Assembly: GCA_026225945.1 (NCBI GenBank)
Contig: JAMJFZ010003746.1
Span: 2,922,501-2,986,500 of the forward strand
Direction: 5' to 3'
DNA: 64,000 bases
From: Cricetomys ansorgei
Lineage: Eukaryota > Chordata > Mammalia > Rodentia > Nesomyidae
A program made the position numbers and the translations under genes. Positions 1 to 11,926 of this stretch are shown one piece after another. Below the pieces are notes generated by a model. The model was given only the letters and a program-made list of their open reading frames with translations, had not been told where the DNA came from and searched no databases. The first letter of the stretch is position 1, and every line of letters begins with the position of its first letter.

Positions 1-212
1 TCAGGAAACAATCAGCATAGACGGCCAACAACAGGATGAACAGGTAATGAAAATGCGGTACATGCATACGATGACATTTTATAAATAAATCATGCAATTT
101 TCAGGAAAATGAATGGAAATGGAACTAGCAAGTAATTTATTAAGGGAGGCAACCCAGGTTCAGAAAGACAAACACCTCATGTTTGCTCACTCTCATATGT
201 GAGTCATATCTT

Positions 213-361
213 TCTTTCTTCTTTTTGAGACAGGGTCTCACTAAATAGCCTGGCTAGCCTGGAACTTGCCGTGTAGACTAGGCTAGCCTTACTCACAAAT
301 ATCTGCCAGCCTCTACCTCCTGAGTGCTGGGGTTAAAAGCATGTGCCACTATAACTGGCCC
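213..361 (-). mobile_element. B1 SINE
   Basis: Antisense B1: GAGACAGGGTCTCACT at the left and a TGCTGGGGTTAAAAGC block at the right. Moderately diverged. Confidence 0.85.
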
Positions 362-371
362 TGCTTCTAAT

Positions 372-690
372 TTTGTTTGAAAAGATTCATTCATTCATTC
401 ATTGTGTGAGTGTACGTGCATGGGCAGCTGTGTACACAGGGAAGCGAAGGTATCAGGTACCTTCTCTCTATTCCTCTGAGGCAGGATTTCCCCCTGAACA
501 CAGGGCTCAGGTTAGCCAGGAAGCAGCAAGCCCCAGTGATGCTCCTGTCTCCACTCCTCTTGGAGCTGGGATAACAAGCGTATGTCAGACAACTCCTTGT
601 TAGCCATCCACATGCTGAGATCCAAACTCTGGCCCTCGTGATTATGTAGCAACTGCTCTTAACTACACAGCCATCTCTCCATCCCCTAAT
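372..690 (-). mobile_element. Composite B3/B1-like SINE
   Basis: It begins with CATT repeats and ends with ACAGCCATCTCTCC, the antisense of a tRNA-derived SINE head. The middle part resembles a B1-like unit. The exact family is not assigned. Confidence 0.65.
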
Positions 691-1158
691 ATTTTTTTAG
701 TATATATGCATCTACTGGGGGTAAAAGAGAGAGAATAGACAGATGTTAGAAAGGGACCATTAAAAGAAGAAAATACTTTCAGCAGAAAAGTACCCTATAA
801 TTAAATCTCAGTAAATGTTATTTATGCTATATTTAAAACCTAAAGAGTCAGGATTAATTTGATTAACAGCTGACCATTTATATAAAAAATAGATGCCTCT
901 TCTGGAATTTAGAGGGTTTATTGTCATTGTTTCTGTTTCTGAGTGGTTTCTAGAACTATCAAGGGCACTTGATAACTAATCCAGTTACTGTCTCCTTGAG
1001 AAAGACAGAGGTATCCAGTTTCTTGACTCTCTAGGACAGTGAATGAGGGAGTAACACTCCAATTCCTGTTCCTGGAAGTCTATGACATCTTGCCTACCTG
1101 AAAACACCACATTGTTAAGGTATTTTTAAAAAGCTGAATCTCCATGCATTTTCCCCAC
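691..1158. other. AT-rich intergenic sequence, nothing recognised
   Basis: No repeat family, exon or RNA gene could be recognised. Confidence 0.5.
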
Positions 1159-1190
<32 letters not shown>

Positions 1191-1206
1191 CGCGCGCGTG
1201 CGCGTG
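1159..1206. repeat. TG microsatellite running into CG-rich alternating sequence
   Basis: About 14 TG units are followed by CGTGCGCGCGCGTGCGCGTG, a purine-pyrimidine alternation with Z-DNA potential. Confidence 0.9.
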
Positions 1207-1375
1207 TACACATTATATATGCCATGACACACATAACACACGTATGGAAGTCAGAGAACAACTTGCAGGAGGGAGTCAGTCCTTTCCTTCCACCATGCGG
1301 GTTGTGGGGAGTGAGCTCATGTCTTATAGCTTGACAGCAGATGACTTTACCCACCTAGCTGTCTTACCAGCCACT
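1207..1375 (-). mobile_element. B3 SINE
   Basis: Antisense B3 body (GGAAGTCAGAGAACAACTTG, then CACCATGCGGGTTGTGGGGA) joined to the TG microsatellite, which is its former tail. Confidence 0.8.
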
Positions 1376-2690
1376 GGCATGAAATCACCGACCACCATCG
1401 AGGCTTACATGGCAGTGCAGAAGAGTTTACTAATGCAATCCCAGCCTTCACAGCTGCGGCCCGTGGCAGGGCACACTTCTCTATCACTATCCATGTCTAC
1501 TGGACAACAAGAGGGGGCTGGGTGTGCAGCTCAGTGCTAAAGTGCTCACCCAGCCTGCTTGGGAGCTTGGGTCTATCCCAGCATAGTGGGGGGAGGGGGC
1601 ATCAGAGCCAAGCCACACAATTTTGGCTCAGTGTTAATAGCCTTCACATAGACCACCAGTAAACAGGTCTGGTTCAGTTGGATCGCTAAGTTTACTGGGC
1701 AGTTACAACTATCAAATAAGTTTATTTTTAGAATTTCCAACTTTGGATGAAAGTAAAGCCTAATAAAACACGAGGCTGATTTTTAGTATTCAGACTAAGT
1801 TAGCACATTTTAAATTGCATTTCTCTGATGTTCAATGAAGGCATAGAAATTTTACATGTCTATTAGCCATTTGCAATGCCTCTTTCATAGGTCATTTACT
1901 TTTAAAATTAGAACACTTACAGAAGGAGGCACCTCCCTGTGTCTGCTAGCGGGTGGCCAACTCTAGCTGCAATACCGGAATCCGTTTAGCCTACTCGGTC
2001 CTCAACTTGGTGCTGCCCTGTGGCTCCCAGAATATGCCTGCCTGTCTTTCATTGTGTATAAATTCAGTGGAAGACACACACGGCAAGCAGAGCAGTCCAT
2101 ACTTAGTGTTTTCTGTGACATCCACATCTAGTTTTCTCAGCTGAGGTCAAAGAGATTGCACATCTCACCCAGGACCCAGAACGTGGCCGAGTTCGAGTTT
2201 TCTGCTTCTCCATCAGTAAAGATTCTACAGAGGGTCCCTGAGCAAATAGCGCTGCCAGTGACAAGCGACTCGTGAAGCAGACAGATCCTTAACTCAACTG
2301 GCCAGGGAGACACTGGCTTTGCCAGGCTAAATTTAGTTTTTTTTTTTTTTTTTTTTAGGGGGGGTTTGTTTTGTTTTTTAAAATTGTTTTTGCCAAAGAA
2401 ATCCTGTAACTAGATACATGCTTACATCACACTGGGGAGGAAGTGTCTGCTGGATCAGAAAGTTTCACCCTCCCCACAAAGCTCCCTGATGTTTGTTTTT
2501 CCCCTTTTCCAAAAGTGTGCTCTGTAGCCAAGGCGCTGTCCTGAAGTCACCCTCTGGGTCTAGATGACAAGGTGCTGGAGAAGTGACTCAAACGAGGAAG
2601 AACACCAACCCGCCCTGCCATCTGGGCTCTATCAGCAAAAGCATTTAGAAATCAGCTTAAAGAAACTGATTACCTTCAAGGAACTGACAG
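1376..2690. other. Non-genic sequence with an ancient MIR-like piece and a poly-T tract
   Basis: About 2140-2215 resembles an antisense MIR core. A run of about 20 T lies at 2336-2356. The rest shows no recognised feature. Confidence 0.45.
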
Positions 2691-2691
2691 T

Positions 2692-2880
2692 GGGATTGGC
2701 AAGATGACTCAGCAGGTAAAGCCGCGCACCACCAAACCTGACAAGCCGCATCCAATCCCTGGGATCCTCGTGACTCCCAGAAGTTATCCTCTGACCCCCA
2801 CGTGTGTGACACATAGTGTGTGCACTCATACATACACATACATAGTGTGTGCACTCAGGCATACACACACAAACACAAGA
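2692..2880 (+). mobile_element. B3 SINE
   Basis: It starts TTGGCAAGATGACTCAGCAG, continues through CCTCTGACCCCCACG, and ends in a CA-rich tail with a short repeated CATAGTGTGTGCACTCA block. Confidence 0.8.
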
Positions 2881-3617
2881 AAGCTAGTAAGTAAAGAGAG
2901 AAACTAACAGGGGAGTTCTGAAATTCTAATGCGTGTCCTCTGTCCAAAACTACAGTCAGGGAAGCAGCAGTGAAGAGCTCAGCGGATCTGCACAAACGGT
3001 GCGGGATCGGGAGGAAGGGGTGCTCTCAGCTCTAGACAGAAGTGCCAGCTTCCTTTTATTCTATTTGGATGTAGCCCACTGGGTACGCCATAGCAAGCCC
3101 AGGCAATGGCAGCACTCAGAGATGAGAGCAGGGAGGGGAATGTGAAATCACACACTCACGTCCCTCCAGCCTGAAACACTAGCACCCTAGGAAAACTTCA
3201 GTGGTAAGAAATGAGTCCATGTTTGTGTCAAGGGAAACCACACACCCGAACTCTAAAAGCCAATGTCAACACAGAAAGTCAATGGAAAATAGCCCAGTAT
3301 CACACAAACGTAGTGAGACCAGATTGTGGTCTGTGGGGGAGCAGCTTGGGATCGTGTGCAGCAAATAATAAAGTGACTGCGTTTTTCCGACACTAAGAAA
3401 ATACCACCAAAGACTGAGGCGAAAGCTGAGGTGTCTGTAGCTTCCCTCTTGGCTTCCACTTGGCTCCAGGCAGCTCCCCTAGACCCTATCTACAGACTTA
3501 AAAGCAATCTCCTTCCTCCCCTTTCTCTCCCTAACTTCCCACCACCCCAGTGCATGTTATCCAAGGAAAAATGATCAGAATCCATGTCACCGTTCTACAG
3601 TTTTTCTTTCCTTTGTA
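2881..3617. other. Non-genic sequence, nothing recognised
   Basis: No exon, RNA gene or repeat could be assigned. Confidence 0.4.
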
Positions 3618-3768
3618 ACATTTTTATTTACTTATTTACATGTGTACATGTGTGTGCGCATATCGGAGGTTTGGTTGCGTATCAGGGAATTGGTTCTCTC
3701 CTACCACGTAGACTTCAGGGACTGAACTCAAGTGGTGTCTTCACTCACTGAGCCATCTTGCCAGCCCT
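3618..3768 (-). mobile_element. B3 SINE
   Basis: Antisense: ends CACTGAGCCATCTTGCCAGC, with TTGGTTCTCTCCTACCACG in the body. Confidence 0.8.
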
Positions 3769-4747
3769 TCTTTCTTCTTGAGATGCAGTCTCACTGTGAT
3801 GATTTGTATGCATAGAAGTAAATTCTCCTTGACCCATTAACCCCTTCATACATCATACACAGAAACGTCACACACAGAAACCACCTTTTAAATTATAAGC
3901 TACACTTCTAGTTTATTTCCATTTGGAAAATATAGCTGTATATAATTTGCTTTGTTTTAATTGTAGCACTAAAGTTTGTGTATTTTAATTGTGTTGTACA
4001 TGTCTAACATGAGATATGATATTCACCTCACTAGATTAATACCATTCAATTGAATGAAATGTATTAACTATTTCTCAACAACTCATCTATCCTGTAATAC
4101 TTCATCTTTTCCTTTACTTTTATTTGTGTAACTATGAGTCCCTACTCACATTTAACAACATAACTATGATTTATAACATCAGTGTAGGATCAATTAGTCT
4201 TTAAACCATGCCAGATCTCCCTGCGATATGGTATTCCATGATCATGCCAGACCCTTTGGTCGAATGTATCAGTTTGTAAAAACTAAGAGGTAAATTTGGA
4301 AAACACGATAAAAAATTCCGGAGTAAAACAACTGTGTGGCCACTTACAGTGATGCCTGGAAGCCATGGCATTGGTCTCAGAACGGCTTCCTTTGGGCAAG
4401 GTATGCCTTGGCTAGCAGCTCTCACAAGGAGAATACTCGCAAAGTCTTCCTGTAGTGCTTACATCAGCCGGCAAAGCCATGTTCTTGCCACAGTAGCAAA
4501 GTCACAGCCTGTAGCTTTCAGATTCCAGCCTCATCCAGGAGAGCTTGCCACCTGTCCTGACACAAGCTGTCCCCGCAGAGGTCCCATGCCTAGCTGTTCT
4601 GAAATGTAACTGGTCCCGTTCACTAATACAGCTTAACTGGAGGGGCCAATGACCAGAGCCCTGGGCTTCCTCAGGGCTGACCACTTTTCTGATTAGGTAT
4701 GACATGGTAATCTTTCTCTCTTGCAGACTTTCCAAAAGCCAAACCTA
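3769..4747. other. Non-genic sequence, nothing recognised
   Basis: AT-rich left half and mixed right half. Short open frames here lack any recognisable domain. Confidence 0.4.
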
Positions 4748-4921
4748 AAATTTTATTTATTTATTTATTTTGGTTTTTCGAGACAAGGTTTTTCTCTATT
4801 ATAACTCTGGCTGTCCTAGAACTCACTCTTTAGACCAGGCTGGCCTGGAACTCACAGAGATTCACTTGCCTCCCTGCCTCTCAAGTGCTGGGATTAAAAG
4901 CATGTGCCACTGTCACTGCCT
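4748..4921 (-). mobile_element. B1 SINE
   Basis: Antisense B1 with a TTTA-rich tail at the left, GAGACAAGGTTTTTCTC, and GTGCTGGGATTAAAAGCATG near the right end. Confidence 0.9.
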
Positions 4922-4934
4922 GCTGTGATTTGTT

Positions 4935-6195
4935 TTCTTAATGATCACCATGTCTAACTGGGTAAGGTGGAATTTCAGTGGAGCGTTGACATGTCTCTGC
5001 GGCTAGTGAAGTTGTGATTACTGGACATTTGTACTTCATCTTTTGAGAAATGTCTGTTCATTTTGTTAGGCTATTTATCAACTGGGCTGTTTGTTTTCTA
5101 TTGTTGTTCTTTGTAGTGAATGCTAGATACTAATCCTCCACAGATGTATAGCTCTCGAAGACTTTCCTCCATTCCGCAGGCTATCTCTTCACTCAATTAA
5201 CTTTCCTTTTCTGTACAGAAGCCTTTTAATTTCATGAGGTTCCACTTAGCAATCCTGAGCCTTATTCCCTTAGTGGCTAGAATCCTGCTGGGAAAGTCCA
5301 TGGCTGTGCCCGTATCTGAAGCACGTTCTCTCTAACAGTTGCAGACTTTCAGGTCTTATATTAACATCTTTGATCCATATGAAATTGAATTTTATGCAGA
5401 GTGAGGTACAAGGATCCATTCTTCTGTACGTGGACACACGCTTTTCCCAGTGCCATTTCTTGAAGAAGCTGTTTTTTCCTCCACTGTGGATTTTTGGCAT
5501 CTTTGTCAACAATCAAGTGTCTATCACTGTGTGGGTTTGTATCTGGGTGGCCTTCTATCCCATCAATATATGTGTCTGTTTTTGTACCAGTACCAAACTG
5601 TTTTTATTAGGCTCTATATATAACATGAAATCAGATATAGTGATTCCTCCAAGGTCTTCTGTGCTTCCATATTAATTTTAAGATTTTTTTCTATTTCTGT
5701 GAAGAATAGCATTGTAATGCTTTTCATTAGGATCACATAGAATCTGTAGATTACTTTTGTACAGCCATTTCACAATATTAATTCTTCCAATCCACGAGCA
5801 TGAGAGATCTTTCTATCTTTCAATATCTTGTCCCATTTCTCTCTTCAATGCTTTAGTTATCATTACACAGGTCTTTCACTTCCTTGGTTAGTTTTATTGT
5901 GAAGCTCAAAGTTGTTGGATTCTTTCTTTTTCTTTTCTCTTTTCTTTTTCCTTGCAATTGTGAGTGGGACTATTTCCCAATTTCTTCCTCAGCATGTTTG
6001 TTATATAGGAAGGGTACTGGTTTTTGTATAGTGATTATTGTATTCTGCCACTTTGTTGAAAGTGTTTATCAGCTCTAAGAGTTTTCTTATGAAACAAAGA
6101 AAAAATTTTTTTCTTATAAAATCTTTACAGTTCCTTATGTATAGAATCGTATACATTGCAAATAAAGATACTTTGACTTTTTCCTTTCCTACTAA
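4935..6195 (-). mobile_element. Old LINE-1 fragment (ORF2 region)
   Basis: About 1.26 kb matches the antisense of the L1 ORF2 3' half, for example GTACCAGTACCAAACTGTTTTT at 5585 and TTTGTCAACAATCA at 5500. It is broken by many stops and indels. It lacks both ends, so it is an old, inactive truncated copy. Confidence 0.85.
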
Positions 6196-6669
6196 ACAAC
6201 ATTTTTACTGGAATAGAACTTACCATAAAATGTAGAATCTTAAACACAAGGCTATATTTTCACCTACACACACAACACGGTCACCCACTGTGAGCAAACC
6301 AACCCAGCACACTGAAGACAGGGCATGAGCAGCTCCCGGGAGCATTGCTGATGTGCCCTGTAAGGTATGCAGGGTTGGGGTGCAGCTGAGTGGTAGAACA
6401 TGTATGTGCCTGACATGTCCGAGGCCCCGGGCTCCATCCTCACTGTAAATTCTCCTCTAAACCTACAACTTGTTATTGTTGATCTGATTCTCATATGTAG
6501 ATAACTTGCTCTCACTAGGGACTAGGCAGAGTGGGTAATCAACTAAAAGAATATATGGGAAAAGGTTTTAACCTTTAAGAAAACATTCAAATTTTAGCCT
6601 TCTGCCACATATTCACATCACTCATTTTTAGGAACAGGGCACTGCAACTGTCATGTGTAATTTTTTTTT
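6196..6669. other. Non-genic sequence with a possible ID-like remnant
   Basis: About 6365-6445 resembles a degenerate ID SINE (GGTGCAGCTGAGTGGTAGAA). Otherwise nothing is recognised. Confidence 0.4.
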
Positions 6670-6855
6670 AAAGATTTTATTTATTTTTATTTTACGTTCA
6701 TTGGTGTTTTACCTGTATGTACGTCTGTGTGAAGGTGCCAGATTCCTTGGAATTGGAGTTTCAAACAGTTGGCTGTGTGGGTACTGGGAACTGAACCCAG
6801 GTCCTCTGGAAGAACAGCCAATGCTCTTAACCACTGAGCCATTTCTAAAGCCCCA
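6670..6855 (-). mobile_element. B2 SINE
   Basis: Antisense B2, ending AACCACTGAGCCATTTCTAA, with an A/T-rich tail at the left. Confidence 0.9.
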
Positions 6856-6929
6856 TCATGGGTAATCTTGGTGTATAACATCAAAAGCTTCCACCTCTCT
6901 TCAGCTTACGTTATTGGCTTTGTTTTGAT

Positions 6930-7105
6930 TTGTTTTTTGGTGTTTTGAAGCAGGGTCTCCTGTACCCCAGGCTGGCCAGGGGTCTCCTGTACCCCAGGCT
7001 GGCCTGGAACTCAGTGTACAGCCGATGACTTTGAATTTCCCTTCCTCCCATCACCCGTCACTGCTGGTGTTACATTACGCCACCACTCCCTGTCTGGCTT
7101 GGCTT
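6930..7105 (-). mobile_element. B1-like SINE with a 27-bp tandem duplication
   Basis: Antisense B1-like unit. The segment 6954-6980 is repeated at 6981-7007 with one changed base. Confidence 0.7.
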
Positions 7106-7559
7106 TGCCTTTGTACGAGACATTTTTGTGCCAGAACAGCAATGACTTACAATGTCATTTAAGTTTTTAATTCTCTCTTTTCCAGATCTGTCTCAGAATC
7201 CAAACGAACAGGCAAAAACAAAACCCTGTGGAACATGGTAACTGCACTGGAATTGAACAAGCCATTCTCTCTAAGATCCTGCACAATGTATGACGATTTA
7301 ATGTTGGCCTTGTCAGTCAAAGATTTTAAAAATGCTAAAAATTTAAGCATTTACTATGTACTTCAATACAACAACGAGAAATGTGAACACTAGTTTATTC
7401 ATTATATAGTAATCAAAAATCTCTTGCTATATACCTTTACAAGTGTTTGGCTCCCTATATCTCCCACTTTGAGACAGGCTGGCCTTGAACTTGCTATGTG
7501 GCTGAGGCCCCAATTTACAGGGTATTTTTAATGAATTACAGGACCATCATGAAATCATG
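7106..7559. other. Non-genic sequence with a short B1 remnant
   Basis: A roughly 45-bp internal B1 piece lies at about 7468-7510. Nothing else is recognised. Confidence 0.4.
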
Positions 7560-7650
7560 GTCTGAGAGTGGTAAAGCACTGGTAGAACACATACAGGGCC
7601 CTGGGCTGGATGCCTAGCACCATAGCAAAAAAAAAAAAAAAAAAAAAAAG
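7560..7650 (+). mobile_element. ID SINE with poly(A) tail
   Basis: GTGGTAAAGCACTGGTAGAA body, GGGCCCTGGGCTGGATGCC, then about 22 A. Confidence 0.8.
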
Positions 7651-8060
7651 AAGAGAGCAGCTTCGGGGGAGGGGAGGGAGGAAATGACTTAGGATAGCAA
7701 AGGCAACATAAAGAAAAAAATATGCATCAACTTTAAGAGCATCATAACACATTGCAGAGCACAGCGCTGCCGATGAAGTCACAAAGCCAGCTAAGCGAAT
7801 TTTAGCTCTGCCGGGAGCGACTCTTTTTTTAATCCACATAATATGTTTTACATTATACCACCCTTTTAAAACTTTTTAGGTATGTGATCAGAAAAATGGA
7901 GAACTAAGCTGAAAGAAGACTCCAGAGATGGTATTTTCCTTTTCCCACAGCTCCTCAACTGCTTTGAAGGTGTGTGGGAAACAGGCACACTTGCTCTTGG
8001 GATTTGGCCTTTCCCTCCTTGACTGGAGTTGTACCAGTGAGCCATCCTAATCTTCTAATA
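7651..8060. other. Non-genic sequence, nothing recognised
   Basis: No exon, repeat or RNA gene could be assigned. Confidence 0.4.
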
Positions 8061-8280
8061 CAGTGGTTCTCAACTTGCGGGTCACGACCCCTTTGTGGCT
8101 CAAATGACCCTTTCACAGGTCACCTAGGGCCATCTACACATCAGATAATTACATTACAACTCCTAACAGTAGCAAAATTACAGTTATGAAGTAGCAATGA
8201 AATAATTTTATGGTGAGGGTCACCACAACGTGAGGAACTGTATTAAGGGGTCGCAGCATTAGAGAGGTCGAGAACCACGG
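8061..8280 (+). mobile_element. Non-autonomous hAT-type DNA transposon (URR1-like)
   Basis: About 220 bp bounded by CAGTGGTTCTCAAC and its inverted partner ending GAGAACCACGG, with the family's internal block GTAGCAAAATTACAGTTATG. It has no transposase. Target duplications are no longer clear. Confidence 0.85.
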
Positions 8281-8349
8281 ATAACAGGGTGCAAATCAGA
8301 TGTCTATGTATTTCTGCTAATATTGTCTTCTTCTTTTCTTTTTCTTACT

Positions 8350-8540
8350 TTTTATAGTCTATTCATTTTTATATTATGTGCATTGGTATTCTGCCTGCAT
8401 GTGTCTGTGTGAGGGTGTGGGATCCCCTGGCACTGCAGTTATAGACAGTTGTGAGCTGCCATATGAGTGCTGGGAATTGAACCTGAGTCCTCTGGAAGAG
8501 CAGCCAGTGCTCTTAACCACTGAGCCATCTCTCCAGCCCC
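8350..8540 (-). mobile_element. B2 SINE
   Basis: Antisense B2, nearly full length, ending GAGCCATCTCTCCAGCCCC. Confidence 0.95.
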
Positions 8541-9964
8541 CTGCCGATATCTTATTGTAAGATCACACAGAACTATTCAAGTATTGAGCACAGAGGTCAG
8601 GTAACCACAGCACACACATAACGTCGGTGTGAACCGGTGCTCTGAGGTTCAGAGGACGGGAGCACTCAACCATAACCACTCCTAGGCCCCCAAGAAAGTT
8701 TGTTCTTATTCTATACCTTATTTTCATCATTTATAAAAGAACAGCAATACTGTCATTAAATCTCTATACAGGACACTCAAAGCCTTACCAAGACACTGTC
8801 ACCCGATTACTATGATTTGTTTTTGTGCCAGGCGCTGACAACACTAATTTAGATTCCCTCAACCAGTTAGCTACACCACGGAATCCTAAATACACAGGAG
8901 GCCCTGCTTCTACTCAAAATGCAACAAACAACAGAAACAAAAACAATAAAGACCTCGCGATGGTTACAATAGTAGTGTCAACTACCGGAGCAGACGACTT
9001 ACCTTTTACAGGAAAGTTTAAAATAAAAAGCCGAACATAGCGGCACCTGTAAGCCTGGCGCCAGGGAGGCTGAGGAGGAGGATGGAGAACTAGTGCCAGG
9101 ACACCCTAGATAGCATAGTGAGACCTCCCCCATCTCCAAAGAATAAAAAAGCAACCACGAGAGGTAAACACCAAACAAGAACCTCTGTGTCCAGATGACG
9201 AGGTGCTGGTGAACCTCACCAAATTGTAAGTCCAAAGTTGTGCTACCTTTAGAAAAATCTAGATAGAATTTTCACATAAAATCTTAGCAATCACTGACCT
9301 CTTGGCAACTAGCCTCAATGCAGGGAGCCAAGAAAGACGTGGTTTGACCCCACACCATCTCTCCCAGGGGTGTGGGATGCGGAGCAACAAGGCTGCGCTT
9401 TTTCTACCCCTTTAAATTCTGATTTTATGTTAGACCTTGAACCCTTTCTTGGCAGTGCAGGGGACATGGATGCGAACTCTCCAGCAGGGTTGATCCCCAA
9501 GACTCCCGTGGATATAACATTATGTAAGAGATGCAAGTGTCTGGATCACGCACAGAGGACTTTCCAGGAAGCCCTGCTGCGCCCAGCACCCGGCACAGTC
9601 TGAGCACAGTCCCAGCACAGTCTGAGACAGGCTGGGCTGACCCTCCCCTTCCCCTCTAGCCTTACGAAATATTTATCAGGATCTGATAATCTCAGAAGAG
9701 CCTGGTACAAATGACCTTTAGGGCAGAGAGAACAGCCTGAGTGACAGAAGCAACAGGGTGGGCTGTCTGGCCACGCTGCTGCTGCTGTGATCTCGGAGTT
9801 GAGTCACCCTGGCCGCTTTCCTGGGAAAGCAGAACTGAAGCTGGCTGCAAATGGCGCTTCTCCTTTCTCCACTCCTGCTGCAGCTCTCGGCCCTGATGGC
9901 CTGCACGACCAACCCACAGAGACAGAAACACACTTGGTAAGAATGGGTCTCTACGAGACTCACT
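8541..9964. other. Non-genic sequence with a degraded B1-like SINE
   Basis: About 9030-9155 is a diverged + strand B1-like unit (GCCGAACATAGCGGCACCTG). No exon is recognised in the rest. Confidence 0.45.
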
Positions 9965-10025
9965 GGGGACCAGGTGGCTCAGCTGGGGTGAGGCTCTGGG
10001 TTCCATCCCAGCACGTAGGGGCAGA
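9965..10025 (+). mobile_element. ID-like SINE fragment
   Basis: GGTGGCTCAGCTGGGGTGAG followed by TCTGGGTTCCATCCCAGCAC. Confidence 0.6.
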
Positions 10026-10067
10026 CATGGGGCGGTTTCCTGGGTCCGGGGCTAAGAGAGCTGTGAC

Positions 10068-10081
10068 CACTAGAGGGTGAC
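10068..10081 (+). promoter_or_regulatory. CTCF-like motif
   Basis: CCACTAGAGGGTGA differs at one core position from the common CTCF core. Motif match only. Confidence 0.25.
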
Positions 10082-10211
10082 AGAATCACACACAAGCAAT
10101 TCGAGGTCTTTCTTTTTCCTTTCTTTTCTTCAAAGCCAGAGCTAGGCATGGGCCTGAAGGAATAAAAACGGTATCAGCTTATCTCCCGAGGGCATTCTTT
10201 CCCTACACACC

Positions 10212-10213
<2 letters not shown>

Positions 10214-10264
<51 letters not shown>
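10214..10264. repeat. AC microsatellite
   Basis: About 25 uninterrupted AC units. Confidence 0.95.
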
Positions 10265-10265
<1 letters not shown>

Positions 10266-10394
10266 ACCCATTTTGGCTAGCAAATCAACCATCGCCTGTG
10301 GCCAGATCTGCTCACAATACAATTAATACCTCACTCACTGACAACAGCTGGTGCACATGACATCACACACTGACTGCATGCACCCTAGCAGACA

Positions 10395-10515
10395 AAGCAT
10401 GGTGGGTTGGTCCGGAGAGTTCAAACTCCAACACTCAGGAGAATGAGTAGGAAGATAGTGGGTTAAAGGCTGACCTGCACTGCAGAGACCCCAGTTCAAA
10501 ACAACAACAAAAAAT
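10395..10515 (+). mobile_element. Diverged B1-like SINE
   Basis: GCATGGTGGGTTGGTCCGGA and ACTCAGGAGAATGAGTAGGA, ending in a CAACAA-rich tail. Confidence 0.55.
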
Positions 10516-10996
10516 GATTGTGCCGCCTGTTTCTTAGTTGGTAACCTTCAAAGCTTAGGAATGGAGACCACCACCGTGGCATCAGATGGAAGGCTCACTT
10601 AGGAAGGTAACGGACCTTATAACAGCACCTCCTCCACAGTGCTTGCTCAAAAGCACTGGCTGTTTTCATCTTGGTCTGAAGCTGTATGTGCCCAAGCTGT
10701 GTGGTCTGGTCCTCATAAACTCACATCAGGCCAAGTTCGGAGGGAAGGTGGAGGCTCCCTGTGTCCTGTGCATGTGCCTAAACCTGTGTTCTTTTCACGA
10801 TGCCACTTTGTTGGTACCAAAGGGAACGTGGTCTGTAAGACAAAGAGGGAAGGGAAGGGACGACGGACCTCCTCTATATTATTTTCATTTTACCAACACG
10901 GTGATCCTTTAAAGACTCCAGGACCTCCTGCACATTAAATGCATTCTCCACCAAGCAAGTGCAATTTAGCAAAAATTCTAAAAATAAAATAAAAAT
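10516..10996. other. Non-genic sequence, nothing recognised
   Basis: A 108-codon open frame starting at 10586 has no recognisable domain and is not called a gene. Confidence 0.4.
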
Positions 10997-11192
10997 TTAT
11001 GTGTATGTATGTGTGCCTGCGTGAGTTTATGTGCACCATGTGTATGCAGGTACGCAAGGGCAGAATAGTGTGGGATCCTCTGTAACTGGAGTTAGAGAGG
11101 TTGTGAGCCACCACGTAGGTGCCGGGAACTAAACCAAGGTCTTTTGCAAGAGCAGTAAATACTCATATCCACTGGGCCATCTCTCAGGCCCT
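10997..11192 (-). mobile_element. B2 SINE
   Basis: Antisense B2, diverged, ending GGGCCATCTCTCAGGCCC. Confidence 0.85.
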
Positions 11193-11737
11193 AGTATATC
11201 TTTTAAAAGAGAACAAAAGCTAGATACCAGGACTCTCCTGCTGGAGTCCATAGGCGGGGCAGGCACAGCTGCAGCAACAGAAGCACCTGAACTCTAAGGA
11301 AAGTACATCCCTGCTCCATCCAGATACCAGGACTAGTTCTTGGAGACAGGTTTGGGCCTAACAACAGAAAGGCTGCAGGAAGAGGCGACACCAGAGTCAA
11401 AGCACAGACCCTGGCTTCCCCGCAGAGGAGGGCTTCCTCACTGTCCTTTTGGGCCAATGGAATAGGCCACTCTTCTTACTCAAAGACAAGTCCGGGTACA
11501 AGCAGCTGCTCCCTCAGATCTAAGCTCTGCACCTTGCTGTGTTTCTGTTCCTTTTAACTTTTAAATAGGAAATAAAGTCCAAGAAAGGTTTAACTACCAG
11601 CGCTTCTGTAACTGTTCGCCCCACATCTGTAGAAGATTTCATTCATCCACAGTTCATTAACAAAAGACAGAGGACAAAGAGGGTGTGGGTAGGGAAGTAG
11701 GCTTGATGCAACCCTTTGTTTTTCAAGAGATAGGTCT
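11193..11737. other. Non-genic sequence, nothing recognised
   Basis: No exon or repeat family could be assigned. Confidence 0.4.
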
Positions 11738-11926
11738 CGGGGGCTGGAACAATGGGTCACTGGTTTAGAGCACTTGTTCTTGCAGAGGACCTGGGTTAGG
11801 GTTAGGGTTAGGGTTAGGGTTCGGGTTCCCCCAGCACCCACAGGACAGCTCACAAGTGACTGTAATTCTATCCAGGTGTTCCAACATGTCTTCTGCCCTC
11901 TGTGGGCTCCTGCACATGTGGTACAC
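11738..11926 (+). mobile_element. B2 SINE, left part, split by a provirus
   Basis: It begins GGGGGCTGGAACAATGGGTC and runs to TGCACATGTGGTACAC, where a provirus interrupts it. The body holds a telomere-like hexamer array. Its CA-rich tail resumes at 14020. Confidence 0.85.
11793..11828 (+). repeat. Telomere-like hexamer array inside the B2
   Basis: Four perfect GGGTTA units (11793-11816) are followed by GGGTTC and GGGTTCCC. The array sits where a B2 normally reads GGGTTC plus a few bases, which is the box B region of its tRNA-derived promoter. Confidence 0.95.
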
